Below are positions 53,282 to 62,289 of a stretch of 64,000 bases of DNA, piece after piece (the first letter of the stretch is position 1; every line of letters starts with the position of its first letter). The stretch covers positions 62,001 through 126,000 of the forward strand of contig NZ_RHHQ01000012.1 of the NCBI RefSeq assembly GCF_003710825.1, in the 5' to 3' direction. Below the pieces are notes generated by a model, which worked only from the letters and a program-made list of their open reading frames with translations, had not been told where the DNA came from and did not search any database. Source of the DNA: Brevibacillus fluminis. GTDB taxonomy: Bacteria; Bacillota; Bacilli; Brevibacillales; Brevibacillaceae. Both the position numbers and the translations under genes were made by a program.

Positions 53282-54658
53282 ATGGAAGAGGGGAAAAACG
53301 TGGGCTTGGCTACGGTTGAGCAATTGATTGAAGAGCGAAACGAACACTACCTACAGCGTTTGTTTGCCTTGTTGAAGCAGGAAAGCATCAGCACGATGAA
53401 CAAAGGCGTGCGGGAGTGCGCAGAGTTGTTGAAACAAGTGATGGAGGAGTGCGGCATCTCGAGCCGTCTGATCGAAACAGCCGGACATCCGGTCGTTTAC
53501 GGAGAATGGATCAAGGAAGAAAATGACTTCACGGTGCTAATCTATGGTCATTATGATGTGCAGCCTCCCGATCCGATCGAAGAATGGGAATCGCCTCCCT
53601 TTGAACCGACGATTCGGGATGGCAGGATTTATTGCCGTGGGGTCGGTGACAACAAAGGGCAGCTGATGGCACAAGTACTGGCAATCAAAACGATGCTGGA
53701 CTGTTATGGGGAGCTGCCGGTCAATGTGAAGCTAGTGTTTGAGGGCGAGGAGGAGAATGGCAGCCCCCATCTCGCCGCTTTTGTCGAGGAGCACAAGGAA
53801 TTGCTGGCATGTGACCTCGTCTATACATCCGATGGGCCGATGCATGCCAGCGGTATTCCTTCCGTCGAGCTAGGTGTTAGAGGGATATTGGGTGTCGAGC
53901 TGGTGGCGCACGGAGCTAAATGGGATCATCATTCCGGCAATATGGGCAATATCGCACCGAATCCGGCCTGGATGCTGATCGATCTGTTAAAAACGATGCG
54001 AGATGAAAAGGGCCGGGTGCTGATCGAAGGCTTTTACGATCACATCCGACAGCCAACCGACTACGAGCTTGGATTGTTCCGCAAGCTGCCCTTCGATCGG
54101 GAGGAGCTGATCAAGCAGATCGGCTATCCGGAGTTTGAAGCAGACGCAGAAACCTTTTACCGACAGCTATCGTTGGAACCGACTTTTAATATTTGCGGGT
54201 TTCATAGCGGATATGGGGGAGAGGGGTCCAAGACGATCATTCCTGCGAGAGCAAGCGTGAAAATGGATATCCGGCTTGTCGTCGATCAGGATCCGGCAGA
54301 TATTTTTCAAAAGTTTTGCGCCCATGTGAAGAAGCACGCACCGGACATTGAGGTCCTGCATCAAGGGGAGATGAAGCCATCGCGAACTCCCGCTGACTTG
54401 GAAATCATCAGCGTGATTGTACAGGCGGTAGCGGATGCTTATACGGTCGAGCCGCTGTTGGTACCCGGCGTCGGAGGCAGCTTGCCCGATTACGTCTGGA
54501 CACAAATATTGGGCGTTCCTTCCGTGATGGTCCCCTATGCCAATGCGGATGAAGCGAATCATGCGCCGAATGAAAACATGTCCGTTGCTCTGTTTTTCAA
54601 AGGCATTTCGTGTACGTGTCATGTCCTGCATCGTTTGGGAGAGTTTTCGCAAAAGTAA
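53282..54658 (+). CDS. M20-family dipeptidase
   Basis: 458 residues, a zinc-dependent peptidase of the M20/PepV-CNDP group. Metal ligands and catalytic residues: YGHYDVQPPDP (His, Asp), GVGDNKGQ (bridging Asp), FEGEEENGSP (catalytic Glu-Glu), YTSDGPM, and the late NEN/His region DEANHAPNENM. A dimerisation domain interrupts the catalytic domain, with HHSGNMGN. Begins 19 bp after the last ATPase gene, so it is co-expressed with peptide uptake and most likely hydrolyses the imported peptides in the cytoplasm. Confidence 0.94.
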   Translation: MEEGKNVGLATVEQLIEERNEHYLQRLFALLKQESISTMNKGVRECAELLKQVMEECGISSRLIETAGHPVVYGEWIKEENDFTVLIYGHYDVQPPDPIEEWESPPFEPTIRDGRIYCRGVGDNKGQLMAQVLAIKTMLDCYGELPVNVKLVFEGEEENGSPHLAAFVEEHKELLACDLVYTSDGPMHASGIPSVELGVRGILGVELVAHGAKWDHHSGNMGNIAPNPAWMLIDLLKTMRDEKGRVLIEGFYDHIRQPTDYELGLFRKLPFDREELIKQIGYPEFEADAETFYRQLSLEPTFNICGFHSGYGGEGSKTIIPARASVKMDIRLVVDQDPADIFQKFCAHVKKHAPDIEVLHQGEMKPSRTPADLEIISVIVQAVADAYTVEPLLVPGVGGSLPDYVWTQILGVPSVMVPYANADEANHAPNENMSVALFFKGISCTCHVLHRLGEFSQK

Positions 54659-54707
54659 GAGGAAAAGTAGCAAAGGGGGAGCGCCAGTATCGGACGCCCC
54701 TCCTTTT

Positions 54708-55472
54708 TTATTCCGCCAATCGGTCGCAATACACATGCATCGCTTCGCGTAAAAATGCCGCCAGTCCTGGATGATGCTTATCGATGTTTTTGGTGAACCG
54801 TTCATCCTGCACGTACAAATCGCCCAATCCGCGAAAAATCTCCGGCGTACAGTCGTAAAAATTGGCGGTGATGTGCGCGCGTAGCCGGGCGACGGCTGCT
54901 TGCACCTGCGGGTCGGCGGGGCCGTTTGGCATACCGGCGATGACCTGCTGATAAATGTCGTTCCATTGGTCGTTAATGGATGCCCAATCGTCTTTGGTAT
55001 AAGCGGAGGTCCGCTTTTCGCTCTCATCCACAATCTCTTTGCCGTACAGGTGGCGCGCCTCATCGGCGTACGTTTCCCGATGCTTCTCAATCTCTTCCAT
55101 CGAGAAACCCTCGAACATTTTGTCAGTTTCCATTTTGCTTCCTCCCTCGATTGATTCAATGGTTTTGTCTACGGTGCGGATCATTTCCTCAAGCCGCTGC
55201 TTCTTTTGCAACAGCAGCTCCCGATGAGATTGCAGGGCATGCTTGCGATCGAACGCGGGATTGTCCAGAATCGCTTTGATTTCCTGGAGATTGAAGCCGA
55301 TTTCTTTGAAAAACAGGATCTGCTGCAGCGTTTCCAGATTCTCATCGGTATAGAGTCGGTAGCCAGTCGGAGTGGTGGAATCCGGCTTCAAAAGGCCGAT
55401 CTCATCATAATGATGGAGCGTGCGCACACTGATGCCGACCAGCTCGGCTACGGCTTTTACTTTGTATGCCAT
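54708..55472 (-). CDS. MerR-family regulator with TipAS-like effector domain
   Basis: 254 residues. MerR helix-turn-helix 1-70 (YKVKAVAELVGISVRTLHHYDEIGLLKP, YRLYTDENLETLQQIL), a dimerisation helix to about 115, then a TipAS-type all-helical drug-recognition domain (about 120-254). ATG 55472 has GGAGGTGAT upstream. TipA-like proteins bind thiopeptides or other ligands and activate promoters with 19-bp spacers; such a promoter precedes this gene, so it is probably autoregulated. Convergent with the M20 gene. Confidence 0.92.
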   Translation of the reverse strand: MAYKVKAVAELVGISVRTLHHYDEIGLLKPDSTTPTGYRLYTDENLETLQQILFFKEIGFNLQEIKAILDNPAFDRKHALQSHRELLLQKKQRLEEMIRTVDKTIESIEGGSKMETDKMFEGFSMEEIEKHRETYADEARHLYGKEIVDESEKRTSAYTKDDWASINDQWNDIYQQVIAGMPNGPADPQVQAAVARLRAHITANFYDCTPEIFRGLGDLYVQDERFTKNIDKHHPGLAAFLREAMHVYCDRLAE

Positions 55473-55492
55473 CTCATCACCTCCACAAGTAG

Positions 55493-55523
55493 AGCGTACT
55501 TTATCACGTTGCGTGAGGGTCAA
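55493..55523 (-). promoter_or_regulatory. MerR-type promoter with 19-bp spacer
   Basis: On the minus strand TTGACC (55523-55518), 19 bp, TACGCT (55498-55493). The spacer contains the imperfect dyad CCTCACGCAACGTGATAAAG, characteristic of MerR/TipA-controlled promoters. Confidence 0.72.
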
Positions 55524-55597
55524 CAGGAAAAATGAAAATGGGGAAAACAAAGAGGTGCTCAGTCAAGCCGGCTTTCTTACTTTCAAATATTCTTTAC

Positions 55598-56707
55598 CTA
55601 CTTTATCTCTATCGTAATCTCCGGCATGGTAACTTTTTTGTTTTCCTTTGTGCCCACAGGCGTTTCTTTTTTCTCTTTTCCGTTCTCATCAAAAGAAACC
55701 CCGCCTTTATTTTCTGAGATGTAGATGATTGGCGTAATCGTCAGCTTCGAGGCTTTCTCCTCCAACTTTCTGAAGGTCATGCTCCATTTCATGATCCCCG
55801 TAGAGGAATCGCCATGTCCGCCGTTATCTTCGCCCTCATACACATTGCCCAAATCATCCTTGACAATCAGATGGGCGCTTACATCCTGCAAACGATCCCG
55901 GTATTCATCTGGCACTTGCTGTGTATAGTCCGTTACGAATGACATCGGGGTTCGTTTGATTTTGTCAATCGTTACGACGAAGCCGTCTTTCTCAGTACGT
56001 TTATGAACAAGCTTCGCATCGCTTTCCACAGTTTGCAGCTTAAAGGAAAACGACCATTTTCCGTCGATCTCTTCTTGCTGATTGTTCTCGATTTTTAGGA
56101 TGTTGTTGATAGACAGCTGGCACTCTACCTGTTCCATCTCCCCAGCGATACTGTAGTTTGCTTGCCCGACGTAAGTGTTCGGCGCTACTTTCTCTACATG
56201 ATTGCTTCCCGTCAGTCCGCCATTATAGTTATGGATAAGCAAGGAAGGTCCTACACCGATTAATGGCGATTCCCCGAGATCTTGAGGAGACTTTACTTCG
56301 TACGTATAGGAAATGGTTTTGCCATCAAAAACGGCATTCTTCACTGTGATCTGAATCCCGTTGCTCTCTTTGCTCACATTCACCTCGTTGGCATTGGTCT
56401 GGTACAAATCATACACACCTGTTCGGCCGCTATCCAAAAAACGGAAAATATCACCGATAACCGGAATACCAGCGGCGTAGGCCGGATCGTTTATTCCCAG
56501 ATAAGCAGTACCTCCAACCAGAAGACCAGCGAACGCTGCCGCGATCACTTTCGTTCCGGCCCATCCCTTCTTCTTTCTAACCGATTCCAGCAATCGTTTT
56601 TTCACTTTTGCTTTTTCAAGCATGGTAACCTTCGTCGCTTCCTCGATTTCTCTCATTTCCACCTCATCGACCTCTACTTCTTTCAATAACCGGTAAATAT
56701 CCCGCAT
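55598..56707 (-). CDS. Membrane anti-sigma factor-like protein (DUF4179)
   Basis: 369 residues. The N-terminal 50 residues are cytoplasmic and rich in Glu/Lys, followed by one membrane helix (about 52-70, VIAAAFAGLLVGGTAYLGI) and a large external region with a DUF4179-like domain and a C-terminal domain ending PEITIEIK. It follows the ECF sigma gene by 11 bp on the same strand, the standard arrangement for a cognate membrane anti-sigma factor that holds the sigma subunit until an envelope signal arrives. No zinc-binding HxxxCxxC motif is seen. Confidence 0.86.
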   Translation of the reverse strand: MRDIYRLLKEVEVDEVEMREIEEATKVTMLEKAKVKKRLLESVRKKKGWAGTKVIAAAFAGLLVGGTAYLGINDPAYAAGIPVIGDIFRFLDSGRTGVYDLYQTNANEVNVSKESNGIQITVKNAVFDGKTISYTYEVKSPQDLGESPLIGVGPSLLIHNYNGGLTGSNHVEKVAPNTYVGQANYSIAGEMEQVECQLSINNILKIENNQQEEIDGKWSFSFKLQTVESDAKLVHKRTEKDGFVVTIDKIKRTPMSFVTDYTQQVPDEYRDRLQDVSAHLIVKDDLGNVYEGEDNGGHGDSSTGIMKWSMTFRKLEEKASKLTITPIIYISENKGGVSFDENGKEKKETPVGTKENKKVTMPEITIEIK

Positions 56708-56718
56708 GGCTCTCTCTC

Positions 56719-57267
56719 CTATCTGTTCATTGTCGCCTGTTCGGCCAACTTTTTCTTTCCGCGGAAAACTCTATTGTCCACAGCCGTCCTGGTAAGCCCT
56801 AACTGATTGGCGATATCGTCTGATTTGACGCCCAAGAAATATTTCATTGTGAATATTTTCTGATCAATCGGCTGCAATGTATGGATGAACGCCATAAGCT
56901 CTCGCTTACTCTCATGCAGCACAACCTGATCTTCCGTCGATAAACCATGTGTGATACTCTCGGCTTCCAAGGAGACCTCGTCGCGCTTCACCATCTTCCG
57001 GTAGTAGTCAATGGCTTGATATTTGGCTATTTTATAGAGCCATTTTTTAAAATCCTCTCCTTCTCCTTCGAATTGATTGGCATGATTCCATACCGCCAGG
57101 AAAACATCGTTTATGCATTCCTCAAACTCTCCGGACTGGTATGTCGGGCCTAATACTTTGCACACGGTACCTTTCACAAGTCCCAAATATTTGTCTACGA
57201 TATACTCTAAAGCGTCTTCTTTTTTCTTTTTTAATCGCTCGATGTAATTCCGTTCATCACATCTCAT
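56719..57267 (-). CDS. ECF-type RNA polymerase sigma factor
   Basis: 182 residues. Region 2 about 20-90 (YIVDKYLGLVKGTV, ECINDVFLAVWNHANQF, FKKWLYKIAKYQAIDYYRK) and region 4 about 120-180 (LQPIDQKIFTMKYFLGVKSDDIANQLGLTRTAVDNRVFRGKKKL). ATG 57267 follows GGAGGAATT; the frame opens earlier at 57324 without a ribosome site. Co-transcribed with the anti-sigma-like gene. Probably autoregulated, but no ECF promoter could be assigned with confidence. Confidence 0.93.
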   Translation of the reverse strand: MRCDERNYIERLKKKKEDALEYIVDKYLGLVKGTVCKVLGPTYQSGEFEECINDVFLAVWNHANQFEGEGEDFKKWLYKIAKYQAIDYYRKMVKRDEVSLEAESITHGLSTEDQVVLHESKRELMAFIHTLQPIDQKIFTMKYFLGVKSDDIANQLGLTRTAVDNRVFRGKKKLAEQATMNR

Positions 57268-57574
57268 TTCTATAATTCCTCCCAGATATTCGGTAAAGGC
57301 CTTTACATCATAGACAACGAACAAAATTCGACTTTCTCTCGCAAATTCGCACTTTTTTTAAAAAAAATGACACAGCGCCAGTCAAATCCTGTATTTTCTC
57401 GGTCTATCTCTATATTTTTAACTCTCATCCAGTATAAGAGAATCTGATGTTGTGGCGAAATGATGCTACGGAGAAGCGCTATAGCACGGAATATATTTGT
57501 GTTATTGTTGACACAGTCCACTTAATCAGCTATCGTGATTGTTGACGAAGTCCACTAAATAGGAGGGCGATCCT
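57268..57574. promoter_or_regulatory. Divergent region with MarR-site direct repeats
   Basis: Two near-identical elements, GTTGACACAGTCCACTTAAT (57507-57526) and GTTGACGAAGTCCACTAAAT (57541-57560), 34 bp apart. Each holds the imperfect dyad GTTGAC-N3-GTCCAC. The first contains TTGACA, and 17 bp on is TATCGT (57531-57536), a candidate promoter for the MarR operon. The remaining AT-rich bases up to the sigma-factor gene show nothing certain. Confidence 0.6.
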
Positions 57575-58024
57575 GTGAGTGAAATGGATCGGATCATCGC
57601 CGATATCCGGCGATTCAACCGATTTTATACGAATTTGCTCGGTGTATTGGATAAGCATGTTCTCGATACCGGCTATTCCTTGACCGAAGCGCGGGTCATC
57701 ATTGAGATTGGGATGATGGAGACATGCATCGCGAACGAGCTGGTCCAGCTGTTAGACATTGACCGCAGCTACATGAGCAGGATCATCGCCAAGCTCGGCA
57801 AAGATGGGCTGATCAGCAAGGAACAATCGCCCTCCGACAGTCGAACGAGCCGGATCCGGTTGACGCCAAAAGGAGCTGCACTCTTCGAGCAGCTGGACGT
57901 GAAATCGGATGAGCAGATCGTCCGCTTACTGCGGGGATTGTCCCCAAATGAAATTCAAGAAATACATGCGTCCATGTTAATGATTCACCAAAAGTTGAGC
58001 AGAGCGGGAGAGGATATGGAATGA
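57575..58024 (+). CDS. MarR-family transcriptional regulator
   Basis: 149 residues. Winged helix with LLDIDRSYMSRIIAKLGKDGLISKEQSPSDSRTSRIRLTPKG (about 62-103), the core MarR DNA-binding region, between dimerisation helices. GTG start behind AGGAGGGCGATCCT. The stop overlaps the aldolase start (ATGA), so the two are co-expressed. Likely autorepressor acting at the duplicated element immediately upstream. Confidence 0.92.
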   Translation: MSEMDRIIADIRRFNRFYTNLLGVLDKHVLDTGYSLTEARVIIEIGMMETCIANELVQLLDIDRSYMSRIIAKLGKDGLISKEQSPSDSRTSRIRLTPKGAALFEQLDVKSDEQIVRLLRGLSPNEIQEIHASMLMIHQKLSRAGEDME

Positions 58025-59055
58025 TACGGTTCGAAAGCGATTATACCGAAGGCGCACACGAGCGCATTTTGAAGCGTTTGGTGGAAACGAATGAGGAGCA
58101 GACATCCGGCTACGGGGTCGACCCGCACTGTGAAAGAGCGCGAGAATTTATCAAGAAAGAATGCGATACGCCAAATGCGGAAGTCCACTTTTTAGTCGGC
58201 GGAACGCAAACGAATACGACGGTCATCGCCTCCATTTTGCGCCCGCATCAAGGGGCCGTGACCGCTACTACGGGCCATATTGCCGTGCACGAAACGGGAG
58301 CGATCGAAGCGACTGGCCACAAGGTGCTGACCGTGCCGAGCGCAGACGGCAAAATCACGGCGGAGCAGGTCAAGGAAGTATACGATGCTCATTGGAACGA
58401 TGTGACACATGAGCATATGGTGCAGCCGGGCCTTGTGTACATTTCCCACCCGACGGAAAATGGAACCACATATACAAAAGCTGAGTTGGAAGCATTGAGC
58501 AAAGTGTGCCGGGAGTGCGGTCTGCCTCTGTTCATGGATGGCGCTCGTATGGGGTATGGTCTGGCTGCTCCGGATAGCGACCTGTCGTTGGCGGATATTG
58601 CCAAGCTGTGCGACGTCTTTTATATCGGCGGGACCAAAGTCGGCGCTTTGCTGGGAGAAGCGGTCGTTATCGTAAACGATGCCTTGAAAAAAGATTTCCG
58701 GTATATGATCAAGCAGCGCGGCGGTATGCTCGCAAAAGGCAGACTGCTGGGCATTCAGTTTGAAACGCTGTTTGAAGACGGCTTGTATGTGGACATTGCC
58801 AGGCATGCGGTCGATTTGGCGATCATGATCCGGGATGCATTCGCCAAGAAAGGCTATCCATTCCGCTACGCTTCCACCACCAATCAGCAGTTTCCGATTT
58901 TGCCGGATGATGTGCTGGCGAAACTGAAAGAAACGTACTCCTTTTCGTTTTGGGAGAAATTCGATGATACGCACAGCGTGGTGAGATTTTGCACGAGCTG
59001 GGCAACCAAGCGGGAGAATGTGGAGCGGTTGGTTGCGGATATTGAGGCGTTGTGA
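58021..59055 (+). CDS. Threonine aldolase-like PLP enzyme
   Basis: 344 residues, beta-eliminating lyase/threonine aldolase family (fold type I). PLP environment: FLVGGTQTNTTVI (phosphate loop), HIAVHETGAIEATGHKV (stacking His), FMDGARMGYGLA (Asp and Arg) and the Schiff-base Lys in FYIGGTKVGALLGE (about residue 211). Family members split L-threonine or related beta-hydroxy amino acids to glycine and an aldehyde. Translationally coupled to the MarR gene. Confidence 0.92.
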   Translation: MIRFESDYTEGAHERILKRLVETNEEQTSGYGVDPHCERAREFIKKECDTPNAEVHFLVGGTQTNTTVIASILRPHQGAVTATTGHIAVHETGAIEATGHKVLTVPSADGKITAEQVKEVYDAHWNDVTHEHMVQPGLVYISHPTENGTTYTKAELEALSKVCRECGLPLFMDGARMGYGLAAPDSDLSLADIAKLCDVFYIGGTKVGALLGEAVVIVNDALKKDFRYMIKQRGGMLAKGRLLGIQFETLFEDGLYVDIARHAVDLAIMIRDAFAKKGYPFRYASTTNQQFPILPDDVLAKLKETYSFSFWEKFDDTHSVVRFCTSWATKRENVERLVADIEAL

Positions 59056-59153
59056 TAGAGGCTGAATTCGCTTATATGACAAGGCGTTCAAGAATTTGGT
59101 AGATCGGTGATCGGTAAGGAAGAAAAAGCGACTTCCGATTGAAAAGGTATGGC

Positions 59154-59186
59154 AAAGCTGACTCCGATCATGGGAGTCAGCTTTTT
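59154..59186 (+). terminator. Terminator after the aldolase gene
   Basis: AAAGCTGACTCC pairs with GGGAGTCAGCTTTTT across a 6-nt loop. Confidence 0.88.
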
Positions 59187-59310
59187 CACAACATCTTCGT
59201 TGAGTTGCACTGTAACGAGTATTGACTTGAAATCCTAGCCGCTTTTTGGCAGACAAAAAACAGCACCGCGCCCATCACTCGCTGCGGTGCTGTTCTACAT
59301 TTTACTTATG

Positions 59311-60087
59311 TTATTTAATCAATCCGGCATACTGCAGCCCGTGCGCAATTCCGCCCTTATCCACATGCTTGGTGATGTAGTTGGAGAACGGCTTCAAATC
59401 GTCATGCGCGTTGCCCATCGCGATCCCCATGCCGACGAAGCTGAGCATTTCCTTGTCGTTGAGACCGTCTCCGAACGCAACGGCTTCTGCCGGCGACAGG
59501 CCGAGGTAGCGCAGCAGCGCCTCGATCCCTTGGGCTTTGGAGCCACCTTTCGGAAACACATCGATGGAAACGTGGTGCCAGCGAATGAACGAAAGGGAAG
59601 GGAGTGATTGATGATAGCGGTCTTCTTCAGCAGTAGGACAGTAGAGCAGCGCTTGAAAGATGTCGGCTTCCTTCCAGAAATCGGGACGGCTTGGCGGCAT
59701 TGGCACCTTTAAGTGATCAAAGGTTTCAACGACATAAGGATGCTCTGCGTGGGTGGAATAGCTTTCATGGCTTCCTTGCAAGACGAGCGGATGCCCAAGC
59801 TCTGCGGCGAGCTGCTGGAATGCTTCCATATCAGCCTGCGGAATATGGCGAGCGTAAATCGGCTTGCCTTTGTAGACCACATAGGAGCCATTAAAGCAGA
59901 CGAACGAATCAATCCCGCATTCCTTGGCGATATGCGTGAAGTAATACGGGGCTCTGCCTGTTGCGATGACAACTTCCACCTGCTGTTCTTTCAGCTTGCG
60001 GATCGCTTCGATGGTATCCTGCGGAATGTGCTTGTCGTCATTTACCAACGTGCCGTCGATATCAAAAAAGACAATTTTGTAAGCCAT
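59311..60087 (-). CDS. Cof-type HAD hydrolase (sugar/nucleotide phosphatase)
   Basis: 258 residues. HAD motif I FFDIDGTLVNDD (Asp nucleophile about residue 8), motif II ATGRAP, motif III Lys in FPKGGSKAQG and motif IV VAFGDGLNDKEML; a type IIB cap lies between motifs II and III. ATG 60087 after GAAGGAGA. Cof-family enzymes dephosphorylate sugar phosphates, flavin or PLP precursors; substrate not predictable. Monocistronic on the minus strand. Confidence 0.94.
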   Translation of the reverse strand: MAYKIVFFDIDGTLVNDDKHIPQDTIEAIRKLKEQQVEVVIATGRAPYYFTHIAKECGIDSFVCFNGSYVVYKGKPIYARHIPQADMEAFQQLAAELGHPLVLQGSHESYSTHAEHPYVVETFDHLKVPMPPSRPDFWKEADIFQALLYCPTAEEDRYHQSLPSLSFIRWHHVSIDVFPKGGSKAQGIEALLRYLGLSPAEAVAFGDGLNDKEMLSFVGMGIAMGNAHDDLKPFSNYITKHVDKGGIAHGLQYAGLIK

Positions 60088-60320
60088 GCAAGGTCTCCTT
60101 CTCCGAGATGTTTTTTTTATCTATCTCTAACTCCTATCTTTCATGAGTATACCACGCCAAAATAAACCGCGGGTATGTGGCAGGTGAAATAATTGCGCCC
60201 GTAAAAGGGAGGGTTTTTCACCACCGTTGTGATGCAGGACAAACCCACACAGCCCATCCTGTTACCTTTTACGGTATAATGAGACTATTGAAAAAATATG
60301 TAAACAGGCGGGTGGAGCTG

Positions 60321-61271
60321 GTGGGAAAAAGAGAACCGATTGAGCTGGGAAATGGGATTCATTTGATCGACGGGTTTGACATGGGGGAGCCGGGCAGGAC
60401 CGGGTCGTACGTCATCGAGGCGGAGCAGCTGACGATTGTGGAGACTAGCGCCAGCCCGTCCGTCCCATATATTTTGGCTGGACTCGAACAGCTGGGACAT
60501 CGGCCCGAGGATGTGCGCTACATCATCGTGACGCACATTCATCTGGACCATTCGGGGGGCGCAGGCCTTTTGCTGCAGCACTGTCCGCACGCGCAAGTGG
60601 TCGTTCATCCGAAGGGTGCGCGGCATCTCATCGATCCGGAACGATTGATCGCTAGCGCCAAAATGGTGTACGGTAACACGTTTAACCGATTTTTCGATCC
60701 GATTGTGCCGGTGCCGCAAGACCGCGTCATCGTCAAAGCGGACGAGGAGACGCTTGCGATCGGCCCTGAGCGCACACTGACATTCCTCGATACGCCTGGA
60801 CATGCCAACCATCATTTTTCGATTTACGATCCGTTTAGCAAGGGCATCTTTACCGGAGATACGCTTGGGGTGTACTATCATCAGCTGCGAGACCTTGGCC
60901 AATCGTTCTATTTGCCATCCACGTCGCCGAATCAGTTCAATCCCGAGGCGATGGCGGTCGCGATCGAACGTGTCAAAGCGCTGCAGGTGGAACGAATCTA
61001 TTTTGGCCATTTCGGGATGAGTGAAGAGCCGGAGGAGGTGTACCGCCAGTTGTATGCATGGCTGCCGCGTTTCATCGATGCGGCGCAAACGGTCGCAGAA
61101 GAAGGCGGGGACTACACCGTATTGAGCGCGCGAATGACGGAGCAGATCACCGAGGCGCTCGACGCGCAAGGTGTGGCGCGCGATCATGCCGTTTACAGCA
61201 TATTGCCGGTAGATATGGATGTGTGTGCGATGGGCTTGTTGGATTACATACAGCGGCGGGCCAAAGCGTAG
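60321..61271 (+). CDS. Metallo-beta-lactamase-fold hydrolase
   Basis: About 316 residues. Zinc motif THIHLDHSGGAG (HxHxDH), further ligands in LDTPGHANHHFS and FTGDTLG and the late YFGHFG His. The open frame begins at 60177, but TATAAT at 60275-60280 suggests the transcript starts downstream of those codons, so GTG 60321 is chosen (AGGCGG/GTGGAG upstream). Family members include glyoxalase II-like and lactonase-like enzymes; function open. Followed after 28 bp by a HIT gene in the same direction. Confidence 0.88.
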   Translation: MGKREPIELGNGIHLIDGFDMGEPGRTGSYVIEAEQLTIVETSASPSVPYILAGLEQLGHRPEDVRYIIVTHIHLDHSGGAGLLLQHCPHAQVVVHPKGARHLIDPERLIASAKMVYGNTFNRFFDPIVPVPQDRVIVKADEETLAIGPERTLTFLDTPGHANHHFSIYDPFSKGIFTGDTLGVYYHQLRDLGQSFYLPSTSPNQFNPEAMAVAIERVKALQVERIYFGHFGMSEEPEEVYRQLYAWLPRFIDAAQTVAEEGGDYTVLSARMTEQITEALDAQGVARDHAVYSILPVDMDVCAMGLLDYIQRRAKA

Positions 61272-61299
61272 TCAGTACGCGAGAGGAGGTAATCATCAC

Positions 61300-61632
61300 A
61301 TGTCAGAGGACTTTTATTGTGATGAAGTGTTGAGCGGAAAAACGCCTGTGCAAAAAGTAATGGAAACCGATCGGGTGCTCGCTTATTATCACACCCGTCC
61401 GTTTTATGAGGAGCATGTCGTCGTCATCCCGAAGCGGCACATTCACTCGCTGCTGACATTAGAAGAAAGCCATTCGGAGCTGTTGCTCGAAATGCTGGAC
61501 GTGGTGAAGCAAGTGGCAGCACAGGTCGTTGAAGAGAAAGGCGCCTGCCGGATCATGACCAATCTTGGGGACTACCAAGACTCCAAGCATCTGCATTGGC
61601 ACGTCATCTTTGGCAAACGAATCCGTGAGTAG
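61300..61632 (+). CDS. HIT-family nucleotide-binding protein
   Basis: 110 residues. The histidine triad is HLHWHVIF near the C terminus (H-x-H-x-H-x-x), preceded by YYHTRPFYEEHVVVIPKRHIHSL. HIT proteins are nucleotide hydrolases or transferases acting on AMP-linked substrates. ATG 61300 follows AGGAGGT. Probably in one operon with the upstream metallo-hydrolase. Confidence 0.94.
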   Translation: MSEDFYCDEVLSGKTPVQKVMETDRVLAYYHTRPFYEEHVVVIPKRHIHSLLTLEESHSELLLEMLDVVKQVAAQVVEEKGACRIMTNLGDYQDSKHLHWHVIFGKRIRE

Positions 61633-61667
61633 CTGCCGATAACCGTGCCAAAATGGACAGGCTGTTG

Positions 61668-61718
61668 TAAAAGGGGCTCGACCGCTGATGGAAACATCGG
61701 CAAGGGGAGCCCTTTTTT
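61668..61718 (+). terminator. Terminator after the HIT gene
   Basis: AAAAGGGGCTC pairs with GGGAGCCCTTTTTT, with an inner CCGCTGATG/CATCGG stem in the loop. Also placed to end the convergent L,D-transpeptidase transcript. Confidence 0.85.
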
Positions 61719-61743
61719 GCGGTCAAACAGCGGGAGCAGTTTC

Positions 61744-62106
61744 TCAATTCGGCCGGATCCGTACAGGTGTACCAAGCGGAACCAACCGGCCCAGCTCATT
61801 CACATCCTGATTGTGCATGCGAATGCAGCCGTGCGAGACATAGTGTCCGATGGAAGCTGGATTGTTCGTGCCATGGATTCCGTAGTGCGGCTTGCTCAGT
61901 CCCATCCACAACGTGCCAAAAGGCGAAAGAGTGCCACCCGGATGGGAAAAAGGATAAGGTACTTTGCTCACGATCGTAAAATCTCCCCGCGGTGTCGATG
62001 TGGCGATTTTACCGAGTGCAACGGGATACGTGCGGACAAGCTTGTCGCCGTCAAACAATTCGAGCCTCAGGCGGGAAAGGGAAATTCTGATGGAGTAGGC
62101 GGGCAT
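61744..62106 (-). CDS. L,D-transpeptidase, YkuD domain only
   Basis: 120 residues comprising just the catalytic fold. The active-site signature is [20 protein letters not shown] (His and Cys of the S-H-G-C-I-R motif). Such enzymes form 3-3 peptidoglycan cross-links or attach proteins to the wall. No signal peptide or LysM domain is visible, so export would need another route, or it acts during sporulation. ATG 62106 is best spaced from GAGGTG; the frame opens at GTG 62115. Confidence 0.9.
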   Translation of the reverse strand: MPAYSIRISLSRLRLELFDGDKLVRTYPVALGKIATSTPRGDFTIVSKVPYPFSHPGGTLSPFGTLWMGLSKPHYGIHGTNNPASIGHYVSHGCIRMHNQDVNELGRLVPLGTPVRIRPN

Positions 62107-62289
62107 GGTCATCACCTCGTTCCGGTTTTGAAAGCAGGAACTACAGCTTATGCGCGAGTGTGGGCAAGGGTTCTCTTAGATGGGGACAGCTTCTTTCCGC
62201 CGGAACATTGGCGGCAGGCTCGGATGCTTGTCAAGCTAAGGCAACATGGATATCATCAGGAGACAATCGAACGAACGGGAGCTGAAGAC

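Noticed and set aside
61645..62289. N-terminal extension of the nucleotidyltransferase frame
   Set aside because: This stretch is antisense to the well-supported L,D-transpeptidase gene and contains its terminator; the protein reads as non-natural until residue MKPD.
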